From contig NZ_MQWD01000001.1 in the NCBI RefSeq assembly GCF_002283365.1, forward strand, positions 4,608,266 through 4,672,265: DNA of 64,000 bases. The letters run 5' to 3'. This document shows positions 34,883-42,505 of the stretch, in pieces. This stretch comes from Rubrivirga marina (GTDB taxonomy: Bacteria > Bacteroidota > Rhodothermia > Rhodothermales > Rubricoccaceae). A program made the position numbers and the translations under genes. Positions within the stretch are counted from its first letter, which is position 1. The number at the start of each line of letters is the position of its first letter. Below the pieces are notes generated by a model that saw nothing but the letters and a program-made list of their open reading frames with translations, was not told where the DNA came from and did not search any database.

Positions 34883-34907
34883 CCGCAGCCGAGTCCGGCG
34901 GAGCCGG

Positions 34908-35663
34908 TCAGTCGCAAGCGACGTCGTCGAGGTCCTCGTCCCAGCAGGCGCGGTCGCCGCCGTAGTACGTGTCGGCCGTGATCGAGCCGGCGCGGGTCGC
35001 GTCGTCCCACACGATGAGCGCGCGGTCACCAGTTGGCTGGTCGGTCCAGTCGAACGTCCGCTCATCGCCGTCGGTCGCGTAGCGGACGGACGAGCCGCCG
35101 TGGTCGCGACCGGCGGGCACGCGGAAGGTGAGTTCGCGGTCGTCGAGGTCTCGGACGTCGAACGAGGCCGTGAGGACTGGGCCGTCCGCGTCGGGAGCGA
35201 ACAGGCGCCACGTGCCGGTCTCCCCGTCGAGGCCCGTCGTGGCCGTGTAGTAGGTGAACGGATCGCCCTCGGGCCCGGTCACGACGAGGCGCCAGTCGAT
35301 GGACGAGCCCTCGGGCGTCCCCTCCAGCGCGAGGTCGATCGGCGTGCCGTTCACGGCCGTCGTGGCCTCCCACATCCAGACGCCGGCCGTGACGGTCGGC
35401 GAGTCGGCGGTCACGGCCTCCGTCGCCGCGCCCGGCAACACGAGGTGGAGCCCGACCACGGTCGAGACGATGCCGACGCGGGCCGCGGCGTTGATGAAGT
35501 GGGCACCGGAGGCCACGCGGGCGCCGTCACTTGGGAAGGCGTCGGTATCGAGGACGAACGCGGCGACGGCCGGCGGGGCGGGCGTGTCGGTCTCGGCGTC
35601 GGAGGCGTCACAACCGGTGAGAGCGAGGCCGACCGCGGCGAGGAAGGTCAGGGGGCGGAGCAT
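34908..35663 (-). CDS. Lipoprotein of unknown function
   Basis: The protein has 251 residues. The signal MLRPLTFLAAVGLALTGC has the lipobox LTGC with Cys18. The mature part is beta-rich: FINAAARVGIVSTVVGLHLV, AGVWMWEATTAVNGTPIDLA, SSIDWRLVVTGPEGDPFTYY, and ASFDVRDLDDRELTFRVPAG. Two C-terminal Cys (RACWDEDLDDVACD) could pair. No catalytic motif is seen, and I do not recognise the family. The start at 35663 is set by the lipoprotein signal; the frame stays open further upstream. It is divergent from the CarboxypepD_reg gene. Confidence 0.72.
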   Translation of the reverse strand: MLRPLTFLAAVGLALTGCDASDAETDTPAPPAVAAFVLDTDAFPSDGARVASGAHFINAAARVGIVSTVVGLHLVLPGAATEAVTADSPTVTAGVWMWEATTAVNGTPIDLALEGTPEGSSIDWRLVVTGPEGDPFTYYTATTGLDGETGTWRLFAPDADGPVLTASFDVRDLDDRELTFRVPAGRDHGGSSVRYATDGDERTFDWTDQPTGDRALIVWDDATRAGSITADTYYGGDRACWDEDLDDVACD

Positions 35664-35815
35664 GGGCCAGGGTGCGATGGGGAAGCCAATCAACGAGGGA
35701 ATCGGCCGGCCGGCCGAGGTCCGCAAGCCGCCGAGGCGCATCCTCAGCGATTCATCAGCCGCCAAGGCGCCCGAACCGGCCTTGACACGGCCTCGCAGCC
35801 TCCGTTGACTCTGGC

Positions 35816-36922
35816 GTGCGTCCCGCCCTCCCCCTACTCCTGCTGCTGACGGCCGCCGCCGCGGCCCAGCCGGGCACGCTCGCCGGGACCGTCCGCGACG
35901 CCCGGGGCGCGCCGCTGCCGGGCGCGAGCGTCTACCTCTCGGGCACCACGCGCGGCGCCTCCGCCGACGCCGACGGCCGCTACCAGCTCGAGGCCGTCCC
36001 GCCCGGCGCGTACCGGGTCGTCGCGTCCCTCGTCGGCTACACGGCCGACGCCCAGGAGGTCCGCCTCGGGCCGGGTGAGGACCGGGTCGTGGACCTCCGG
36101 CTGGAGGCGACGACGCTCGACCTCGGCGGCGTGGCCGTCGAGGCGGAGCGGGACGAGCGCTGGCAGCGCCGGCTCGCGTGGTTCCACCGGACGCTCATCG
36201 GCGAGTCCGCCAACGCCGACTCGACGCGGATCCTGAACCCGGAGGTCCTCGACTTCCGCGTGCGGTGGGGCGCGCTCCGGGCCGAGGCCGCCGCCCCGCT
36301 CGTCATCGAGAACCACGCGCTCGGCTACCGGGTGACGTACGACCTCAGCGAGTTCAGCGCGAGCGCCGTCCGCGTCCAGTACGACGGGGACGAGCGGTTC
36401 GAGGAACTCCCCCCGGCTGACAGCGCCGAGGCCGCGCGCTGGGAGGCCGCCCGCGTCCGGGCCTACCGCGGCTCGCTCGCCCACCTTCTCCAGTCGCTCC
36501 TCGCCGGCACCGCCGACGACGCCGGCTACGCGTTCGAGGTCGTCCGCACCGACGCCTACGGCGCGCGCCCCGCCTTCCGCATGCGGGCCGACTGGCTCAT
36601 GGACGTCGGCGACGACGGCTGGGGCACGCTCCGCGGGTTCGAGCGGATCGACGTGACGTACCGCGGCGAGCCGGAGGAAGCGGCCTACCTCGAATCGGAG
36701 TGGTTCCGCGAGCACCGGAGCCGGCCGCGGTCGGTCCAGGAGTCGTCGCTCCACCTCGACGGCCGCGTCCGGATCGACCCGCAGGGGACGCCCGAGGACC
36801 CGTTCGGCATTTCGACCTCCGGCCACATGGCCTTCGAGCGCCTCGCCGACCGCGTCCCCGAGGAGTACCGCCCACCGAACGAGGGCGATGCCGCTCTCCT
36901 TCGGCAGGGACATCGTGAATGA
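35816..36922 (+). CDS. Exported carboxypeptidase-regulatory-like domain protein
   Basis: The protein has 368 residues. A GTG start at 35816 opens a short signal peptide (RPALPLLLLLTAAAAAQ). The CarboxypepD_reg-like domain follows at about 20-105: GTLAGTVRDARGAPLPGASV, YQLEAVPPGAYRVVASLVGY, and LEATTLDLGGVAVEAE. The remainder (about 110-368) is a mixed domain typical of Bacteroidota proteins of this architecture: WQRRLAWFHRTLIGESANAD, NPEVLDFRV, VIENHALGYRVTYDLSEFSA and FGISTSGHMAFERLADRVPE. No barrel is present, so it is periplasmic or outer-membrane-associated rather than a receptor. Its function is unknown. TTGACA occurs at 35782-35787, but no matching second promoter box is clear. Confidence 0.85.
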   Translation: MRPALPLLLLLTAAAAAQPGTLAGTVRDARGAPLPGASVYLSGTTRGASADADGRYQLEAVPPGAYRVVASLVGYTADAQEVRLGPGEDRVVDLRLEATTLDLGGVAVEAERDERWQRRLAWFHRTLIGESANADSTRILNPEVLDFRVRWGALRAEAAAPLVIENHALGYRVTYDLSEFSASAVRVQYDGDERFEELPPADSAEAARWEAARVRAYRGSLAHLLQSLLAGTADDAGYAFEVVRTDAYGARPAFRMRADWLMDVGDDGWGTLRGFERIDVTYRGEPEEAAYLESEWFREHRSRPRSVQESSLHLDGRVRIDPQGTPEDPFGISTSGHMAFERLADRVPEEYRPPNEGDAALLRQGHRE

Positions 36923-37006
36923 TGCCCCTGCAGTCCGAGCCCGGTTCGCCGGGGAGTCCCTCACCCGATGAGGCCACTCGATGGGCGACCGCGTTGCTGA
37001 GTCCCT

Positions 37007-37026
37007 CCGCCTCGGCGCCGAGGCGG
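37007..37026. terminator. Dispersed palindrome, consensus copy, between convergent genes
   Basis: The perfect 20-nt consensus palindrome ends 13 nt before the thiL stop codon (37040, minus) and lies 84 nt after the stop of the plus-strand gene. Its closeness to thiL suggests it belongs to the thiL transcript. Confidence 0.65.
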
Positions 37027-37039
37027 GCGGAGTGGACCG

Positions 37040-38119
37040 CTAGACGTGCCGGAAGCCGGCCGCCTCGAGCGGCACGCGGTTGCCGTCCGGGAGGCGGAGC
37101 GCGACGCCCTCCTTCGGCTCCACGACCTGCCCGACGACGGCGTACGTGTCCGGCGACAGCTTCGACGCCTCGGCTTCGGGGATCGTGAACAGGAGCTCGT
37201 AGTCCTCGCCGCCGTAGAGCACGAACGCCTCGGCTCGCTCGTCGAACCGCTGCGCCGCGAGGGCCGTCTGGACGTGGACCGGCAGGAGCCCCGCGTCGAT
37301 GACCGCGCCGACGGTCCCGGCCTGGCTGAGGTGGTGCGCCTCGGAGGCCAGCCCGTCGGACACGTCGATGAGCGACGACGGGCGGACGCCGGCCTCGGCC
37401 CACGCTTCGATCCGGTCGAGCCGGGCCTGCGGCATCAGCTGGCGCTCGACGGCGTAGGCGAACCCGGTGAGGTCGGGCTGCGGCGGGTCGTCAGCGGCGC
37501 CGTCGCCGGCGGTCATCCGGTCCTTGCCGGCCAGGAGCACGCGGAGGCCGGCCGCGGCGCTGCCGAGGTCGCCCGTCACGCAGAGGAGGTCGCCAGGCTG
37601 CGCGCCGCGGCGGTACACGACGGCCCGCTCCTCGGCCTCGCCGACGACCGTCACCGACAGCGTCAGCCGGGCCGAGGCCGTCACGTCGCCGCCGACGACG
37701 GCCAGCCCGTAGCGCTCGCACGCCTGCGCCATCCCGGTGTAGAGCGCCTCGGCGCCCTCCACCGACAGGTTGTTGGGCAGCCCGAGCGCGACCGTCGCGA
37801 ACCGCGGCCGCGCGTTCATGGCCGCCACGTCGCTCACGTTCACGGCGATGGCCTTCCACCCGAGCGCCCGCAGCGGCACGTACGTCCGGTCGAAGTGGAC
37901 GCCCTCGACGAGCGCGTCGGTCGTGATCACGTGCACGCGGCTCGGGCCGTCGGAGCCGGCGGCGCCGACGCGGTAGACGGCCGCGTCGTCGCCGATGCCG
38001 GCGACCAGGTCGCGGGCGTCCGCGGCGTCGGCCAGCGCGGCCTTCATTTTGTCGATCAGGCCGAACTCGCCGACGTCGGAGACGGGCGTGAAGGGCTGTG
38101 CGTCGGGGATCTCGGACAT
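37040..38119 (-). CDS. thiL: Thiamine-monophosphate kinase
   Basis: The protein has 359 residues. ThiL phosphorylates thiamine phosphate to the active cofactor thiamine diphosphate. The PurM-like N-domain is clear: GEFGLIDKMKAALA, GIGDDAAVYRV, VITTDALVEGVHFDRTYVPL, LGWKAIAVNVSDVAAMNARP and FATVALGLPNNLSVEGAEAL. Metal-binding Asp clusters are at GDDAA and in GLAVVGGDVTASARL. The C-domain includes GDLLCVTGDLGSAAAGLRVL, SLIDVSDGLASEAHHLSQAG and FVLYGGEDYELLFTIPEAEA. It is monocistronic as far as visible and could be preceded by its promoter in the short gap before 38185. Confidence 0.94.
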   Translation of the reverse strand: MSEIPDAQPFTPVSDVGEFGLIDKMKAALADAADARDLVAGIGDDAAVYRVGAAGSDGPSRVHVITTDALVEGVHFDRTYVPLRALGWKAIAVNVSDVAAMNARPRFATVALGLPNNLSVEGAEALYTGMAQACERYGLAVVGGDVTASARLTLSVTVVGEAEERAVVYRRGAQPGDLLCVTGDLGSAAAGLRVLLAGKDRMTAGDGAADDPPQPDLTGFAYAVERQLMPQARLDRIEAWAEAGVRPSSLIDVSDGLASEAHHLSQAGTVGAVIDAGLLPVHVQTALAAQRFDERAEAFVLYGGEDYELLFTIPEAEASKLSPDTYAVVGQVVEPKEGVALRLPDGNRVPLEAAGFRHV

Positions 38120-38184
38120 GTGGGGCGCGGGGCGGGACCCGTCGAACGTAGGGGCCCGGGCCCTGTGCCGCCTCCGCGCGCTCT

Positions 38185-38847
38185 TTAGCGCCTCTCCTCG
38201 TCCGCTTCCTCCTCGTCCTCCTCATGGCGCGGCTCGGACGACCGGGCGGATTCCAGGCGGCGGATCGGCCGCGGCGGGTGGAGCATCGGCGCCGTCTGGC
38301 GCCCGTAGCGTGTGGCGAAGTCGCGGTCGCTCATGAACGCGAACCGGACGAAGTCCACCCAGCCGACGAGCATCGGGAGGAACGTCCAGCTCAACAGGAG
38401 CATCGCGATCCCGATCTTGGGCTGGCCGAGGTAGAACCGGTGCGCGCCGATCCCGCCCAGCGTCAACGCGAGCAGCGTCGCGCCGCCCTTGCTCTTCTCC
38501 CGCTTCGCGCGTCGCCCGCCCCGCAGGAACGGCTCCATCGGCTGGCCGACGCCGCAGTGGGGGCACACCTCGGCGCGGAGGTCGAGCTCGGCGCCGCACG
38601 CGTAGCAGAACTTGGTCGAGACCGCGACCGGCAGGGCCGACGCCTTGACAGGCACGGGGAACGTCTCCTCCGATGACGCCTCCGAGGCGGGCGGGGTCGA
38701 CCGTTTCAGGATCTGGCGGACCTTCTGCTTCCGACGGCGGCGCGTCCGCTTGCGCCGCTTCCGGTCCGGGTCCGGCCCGAACGCCTGCTCCTCCAGCTCC
38801 TCCGCCGTCAGGTCGTCGAGGCCGTCGTCGGTGTCGAAGTCGGTCAT
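38185..38847 (-). CDS. TM2-domain protein with zinc ribbon
   Basis: The protein has 220 residues. An acidic N-terminus (TDFDTDDGLDDLTAEELEEQ) and a very basic segment (RKRRKRTRRRRKQK) precede a zinc-ribbon CYACGAELDLRAEVCPHCG at about residues 82-100. The TM2 domain follows: KGGATLLALTLGGIGAHRFY, LGQPKIGIAMLLLSWTFLPM and LVGWVDFVRFAFMSDRDF, meaning two membrane helices with the conserved GxHRFYLG loop. The tail is charged. Such proteins are common but functionally undefined. The basic stretch could contact nucleic acid or acidic lipids; that is a guess. Confidence 0.85.
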   Translation of the reverse strand: MTDFDTDDGLDDLTAEELEEQAFGPDPDRKRRKRTRRRRKQKVRQILKRSTPPASEASSEETFPVPVKASALPVAVSTKFCYACGAELDLRAEVCPHCGVGQPMEPFLRGGRRAKREKSKGGATLLALTLGGIGAHRFYLGQPKIGIAMLLLSWTFLPMLVGWVDFVRFAFMSDRDFATRYGRQTAPMLHPPRPIRRLESARSSEPRHEEDEEEADEERR

Positions 38848-38925
38848 GGGATCGCGGGAGCGTGAGGTGGGAGCGATCCGAGCCTTTCGGCGAGGGCGGC
38901 TCCAAAGTTGCGCGGTCCGGGTCCT

Positions 38926-39846
38926 CTAGGGCTGGTCAAAGTAGCCGGCGTACGCGTCCGGCATCCGGGCGAGCGACCGGACCTCGACGTCCTTGTAGTA
39001 GACCTCCGCGGCCTCGCTCTGGAGCTGGACCCGGCCCCGCGTGAGCGGCCCCTCGACGCCGTCGACGACGGCGCGCGAGCGGGCCAGGACCATGACGACG
39101 TGCCCGTTCACGACGTGGACGCTCCGGTCGCCGACGGCGATCAGCTCGAGCTCGGTCCACTCGCTAGGCGGGCTCTCGTGGTCGGCACTGCGGAGGCAGA
39201 ACCCGCCGTTCGGCGAGCCGCCCCCGAAAGGCCGGAACGGCTGGCGGACGCTCGCGATGGGGTCGAGGTCGCCCTCCGGTGGGAACGCCCGGATGTCGGC
39301 GGCCGACGAGGCGATGGTCCAGTAGTCGCCCATGTGGCCCTCCATCACCTGGAGCTCTTGCGAGAGCATCCACGACCGCCACCAGTCGACGCCGGGCTCG
39401 CCGACCGAGTGGTAGAGGACGCCCGAGTCGCGGAGGAGCTCGGTCCGCGGCGGCCACACGCGCTCGCCCCAGCGGACCTTCAGCCGGAGGTGGTAGTCCG
39501 CGAACTCACGCCGCGTGAACACGCTGCCGTAGACCTCGCCGCTGATCCGGAGGACCGGCTCGCCGTCCTCCATCACGACGCTGAACACGCCGTCTGGGTC
39601 GGTGTCGTAACCGACGGGCGCGACCGGCTGGCCGTCGGCGCCGACGGGCGGCTCGCCGGCATAGCCGGGCGCATGGCGGAAGCTGAGGTAGGTCCGCCAC
39701 TCGGACAACTCGGCGTCGAGGAGCGGCGTCCACGCCTCGGCCCCGTCCGCCTCGGCGGCCGCCCGGGGCCCCCCGCCGCAGCCGGCGAGCAGGGCCACCG
39801 CACCGGCCCAACCGAGGACACGACGAGGTAAACGATGGGGCGGCAT
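38926..39846 (-). CDS. DUF1080 (3-keto-disaccharide hydrolase-like) lipoprotein
   Basis: The protein has 306 residues. The lipobox LLAGC follows MPPHRLPRRVLGWAGAVA. The LamG-like DUF1080 domain follows: WTPLLDAELSEWRTYLSF, GVFSVVMEDGEPVLRISGEV, YGSVFTRREFADYHLRLKVR, WGERVWPPRTELLRDSGVLY, and EWTELELIAVGDRSVHVVNG. The end, VQLQSEAAEVYYKDVEVRSL, is the hallmark of this family. Members are periplasmic glycan-modifying enzymes or binding modules, and the family name includes 3-keto-glucoside hydrolases. It is the downstream neighbour of anmK on the same strand (11 nt gap), so cell-wall sugar recycling is a possible link. Confidence 0.87.
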   Translation of the reverse strand: MPPHRLPRRVLGWAGAVALLAGCGGGPRAAAEADGAEAWTPLLDAELSEWRTYLSFRHAPGYAGEPPVGADGQPVAPVGYDTDPDGVFSVVMEDGEPVLRISGEVYGSVFTRREFADYHLRLKVRWGERVWPPRTELLRDSGVLYHSVGEPGVDWWRSWMLSQELQVMEGHMGDYWTIASSAADIRAFPPEGDLDPIASVRQPFRPFGGGSPNGGFCLRSADHESPPSEWTELELIAVGDRSVHVVNGHVVMVLARSRAVVDGVEGPLTRGRVQLQSEAAEVYYKDVEVRSLARMPDAYAGYFDQP

Positions 39847-39857
39847 GGGAGGTGGGG

Positions 39858-41027
39858 TCAGGGGAGCGTCAGCGAGCCCTGGAAGGCGGGGCGGGACGCG
39901 CCCGTCACGGCCGGCAGACCGGTGCGAACGCCGTTGGCCCACTCGTGGGCAAGGAGCGCGAACAGCACGGCCTCCTTCGCGTCCGGATCGAGCCCGTACG
40001 CCGCCGTCGTCTCCACCGGGATCGGCGCGAGCTCGTCGGCCAGCATCGCGATCAGCGTCGGGTTGTGAACGCCGCCGCCGGAGGCGATCACGCGGTCGGG
40101 CACCGGGTCGACCCACCGGCGGATGGCCTCGGCGATGGAGCGGGCCGTGACGGCGGCGGCCGTCGCCAGGAGGTCGGCGGGCGCCGCGGGGCCGCGGCCG
40201 ACGAGCCAGTCGACGAATGGCGCCCCGAAGTCCTCACGCCCGGTCGACTTGGGCGGCGCGGCGCGAAAGAACGGGGCGTCGAGCACGTCGGCCACCAGGA
40301 GGTCGTCGGGCGTGCCCTGCGCGGCGAGGGCGCCGGCCTCGTCGTACGGCTGGCCGGTCAGGCGGAGCGCGAGCGCGTCGAGGACCATGTTGGCCGGGCC
40401 CGTGTCGAACGCGGCGCGCGGCGGGCCGCCGGGCGGGAGGACCGTCAGGTTGGCGATGCCGCCGAGGTTGAGGAGCACGCGCGTCTCGTCGGGCGCGGCG
40501 AAGAGCGCGCCGTCGAGGAACGGCGCGAGCGGCGCGGCCTGACCGCCGAGCGCGAGGTCGCCCGCCCGGAAGTCGGCGACGACGGGCGCGCCGAGGCGGA
40601 CGGCGAGGACGGCCGGGCAGCCGATCTGGAGCGTCGAGCGCGTCGGGACGCCCGCGACCTCCTCGGCCTCGGGCACGTGCTGGACCGTCTGGCCGTGGCT
40701 CCCCACAAGGTCGAGCGCGTCGAGACCGAGGCCGGCGGCGGCCAGCGCGCCCTCGACGGCGTCGGCGAAGCAGTCGCCGAGGCGGGCATGGAGCTGGCTC
40801 ACGAGGCGGACGTTCGAGGTCGTGACCTCGACGCACGCCCCGAGCGCGTCGCGGAGCTCGGCGTCGTACGGCTCGCTCACGAACCCGAGCGTCTCGATCT
40901 GGACCTCCGTCCCCGTGCCCTCGATGCGGACGATCACGGCGTCGATGCCGTCGAGCGAGGTCCCGCTCATGAGCCCGGCCACGACGCGCGGGCCGGACCG
41001 GGCGAGCCGTTCCAGAGGACTACTCAT
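39858..41027 (-). CDS. anmK: Anhydro-N-acetylmuramic acid kinase
   Basis: The protein has 389 residues, the normal length. AnmK converts 1,6-anhydro-MurNAc from murein turnover to MurNAc-6-phosphate in the cytosol. The family start RVVAGLMSGTSLDGIDAVIV (about 14-33) is unmistakable. Also present are DLVGSHGQTVQHVPEAEEVA, CPAVLAVRLGAPVVADFRAG, VLLNLGGIANLTVLPPGGPP, FDTGPANMVLDALALRLTG and ASGGGVHNPTLIAMLADELA. Its ATG overlaps the stop of the upstream acidic TPR gene (ATGA), so the two are coupled. With mpl it completes two branches of murein recycling within this window. Confidence 0.95.
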   Translation of the reverse strand: MSSPLERLARSGPRVVAGLMSGTSLDGIDAVIVRIEGTGTEVQIETLGFVSEPYDAELRDALGACVEVTTSNVRLVSQLHARLGDCFADAVEGALAAAGLGLDALDLVGSHGQTVQHVPEAEEVAGVPTRSTLQIGCPAVLAVRLGAPVVADFRAGDLALGGQAAPLAPFLDGALFAAPDETRVLLNLGGIANLTVLPPGGPPRAAFDTGPANMVLDALALRLTGQPYDEAGALAAQGTPDDLLVADVLDAPFFRAAPPKSTGREDFGAPFVDWLVGRGPAAPADLLATAAAVTARSIAEAIRRWVDPVPDRVIASGGGVHNPTLIAMLADELAPIPVETTAAYGLDPDAKEAVLFALLAHEWANGVRTGLPAVTGASRPAFQGSLTLP

Positions 41028-42460
41028 CCGCCGCGCTGGCGGAGCTCGGCCGCGCGCTCGAGGAGCTCTTCGGCCTGGTCGGGCTGGCGGGCGGCCCGCT
41101 TCTCGTAGACGAGCGCGGCCTCGACGTACTGGTGCTGCGCGGCGTAGATCTTGGCGAGCGTCTCCGACACCATGTCGTCGACCTCGCCGTGGTCGAGCTC
41201 GACGTCGGGGCCGGCGTACTCGGGGTCCGGGCGGATCCGCGGGGCGTCCTCGAGTTGGGAGATCAGCGCGTCGAGTTCGTCGGCCACGGAGCGGTCGGCG
41301 GGCGCCTCGGGCTCGGCCGCGCCGAACTCGTCGACGACGGCGTCGACGTCGGCGAACGGATCCTCGACCTCGGGCTCCGGCTCGGGGTCCTCGGGCGCGA
41401 CGACGTCGGGCTCGGCGTAGGTGCCGGGCGGCGGCGTCGGGATGTCGGCCTCGGCAAGGACGTCCCACCCGTCGCCGTCGCCCTCCCCGACCTCGTCCTC
41501 GGGCTCGGGGGCCGGCTCGACCTCACCTTCGGGCGGAAGGACCGGGGCGAGGCCCGTGTCATCGGCGCCCCAGTCGGAGCCGGAGGGCGAAAGCGTCGGG
41601 GCGTCCGCCGGCGACGCCTCGTCCGGCGTGTCGGCGAACGGGTCGTACTCGGACGGCTCGTCGGCAGCCGGCTCGCCATCGTCAGGCGTCTCGACGGACG
41701 GCGCGGCGGGCGACTCCGGCGGCGCGGCTGTGTCGCCGAAAAAGAGGTCCGATGCGTCGAGCGTCCGCGGCGCCCCGTATCCGAACAACGGCCCGTCCTC
41801 GGCCGTCTCTGCCTCGGGCTCCACCTCGTCCACCTCGGGCTCAGGCACGGTCGCTTCAAGCGCGTCCGCCCCGGGCTCCGCGTCGACGACGTCGGGCTCG
41901 CTCCGGGGCGCTCCCCGAGGCGCTCCAAAGTTGAGCAGCGGGCCGTCGACCTCCTCGTCGTCCGGCCCGAGGTCGACGGGGTCGTCCTCCACGTCGAGCG
42001 GCGCGGCGAGCGGCTCGACCGATGCCATCGGCCGCGCGTTCGTCGGGCGCTCCTCGGCGGGAGCCCCCGTCTCGAAGTCCGCTCCCTCCAGGTCGTCGTA
42101 GATAGACGTCGGGAAGGCGGCCGGCGGGTACGGCGGCGCGGCGGGGTCGGGGACGGCCGGCGGGAGGTCGGGTGGGAGATCGTCGGCGACGCGCGTCGCC
42201 AGGAGCCGTTCGCGTTCGCGGTGGACGAGCGGGCTGCCCGGCACGAGCGCCGCGGCGCGGCCCCACGACACGAGCGCGTCGTCGATCCGCCCGGCCGCCT
42301 CGAGCGCCGTCGCCCGGAGGACGTGGGCAGCGGCGTAGGTCGGCGCCTCGGCCACGAGGTCCGCCAGCCGCCGGGCCGCCTCGACCGGCCGGCCCTCGGC
42401 CAGCAGGCGCGCGGCCACCTGGACGGCGGGCTCGGGCGGAGACGAGGCGGGCGTAGACAT
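41024..42460 (-). CDS. Acidic TPR protein with long disordered linker
   Basis: The protein has 478 residues. The N-terminal ~80 residues form TPR-like helices (PAVQVAARLLAEGRPVEAAR; AAHVLRATALEAAGRIDDAL). About 300 residues of Pro/Glu/Asp/Ala-rich, presumably disordered, sequence follow. Inside it two related short motifs recur: GPLLNFGAPR and GPLFGYGAPRTLDASDLFFG. The C-terminal ~60 residues are helical again (DMVSETLAKIYAAQHQYVEA; LVYEKRAARQPDQAEELLER). No signal peptide is present, so it is cytoplasmic. It is strongly acidic overall. The gene overlaps anmK by ATGA, but nothing in it suggests sugar metabolism. A scaffold or envelope-associated adaptor is one possibility; its function is unknown. 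Confidence 0.78.
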   Translation of the reverse strand: MSTPASSPPEPAVQVAARLLAEGRPVEAARRLADLVAEAPTYAAAHVLRATALEAAGRIDDALVSWGRAAALVPGSPLVHRERERLLATRVADDLPPDLPPAVPDPAAPPYPPAAFPTSIYDDLEGADFETGAPAEERPTNARPMASVEPLAAPLDVEDDPVDLGPDDEEVDGPLLNFGAPRGAPRSEPDVVDAEPGADALEATVPEPEVDEVEPEAETAEDGPLFGYGAPRTLDASDLFFGDTAAPPESPAAPSVETPDDGEPAADEPSEYDPFADTPDEASPADAPTLSPSGSDWGADDTGLAPVLPPEGEVEPAPEPEDEVGEGDGDGWDVLAEADIPTPPPGTYAEPDVVAPEDPEPEPEVEDPFADVDAVVDEFGAAEPEAPADRSVADELDALISQLEDAPRIRPDPEYAGPDVELDHGEVDDMVSETLAKIYAAQHQYVEAALVYEKRAARQPDQAEELLERAAELRQRGG

Positions 42461-42505
42461 GGGGCGCGGAGTGAACCCGCAAACTACGCCAGCCGGTCCG
42501 CGCCT

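Noticed and set aside
35782..35809. TTGACA at 35782 as a sigma-70 -35 box before the CarboxypepD_reg gene
   Set aside because: No acceptable -10 box at about 17 nt, and Bacteroidota-type primary promoters have a different consensus.
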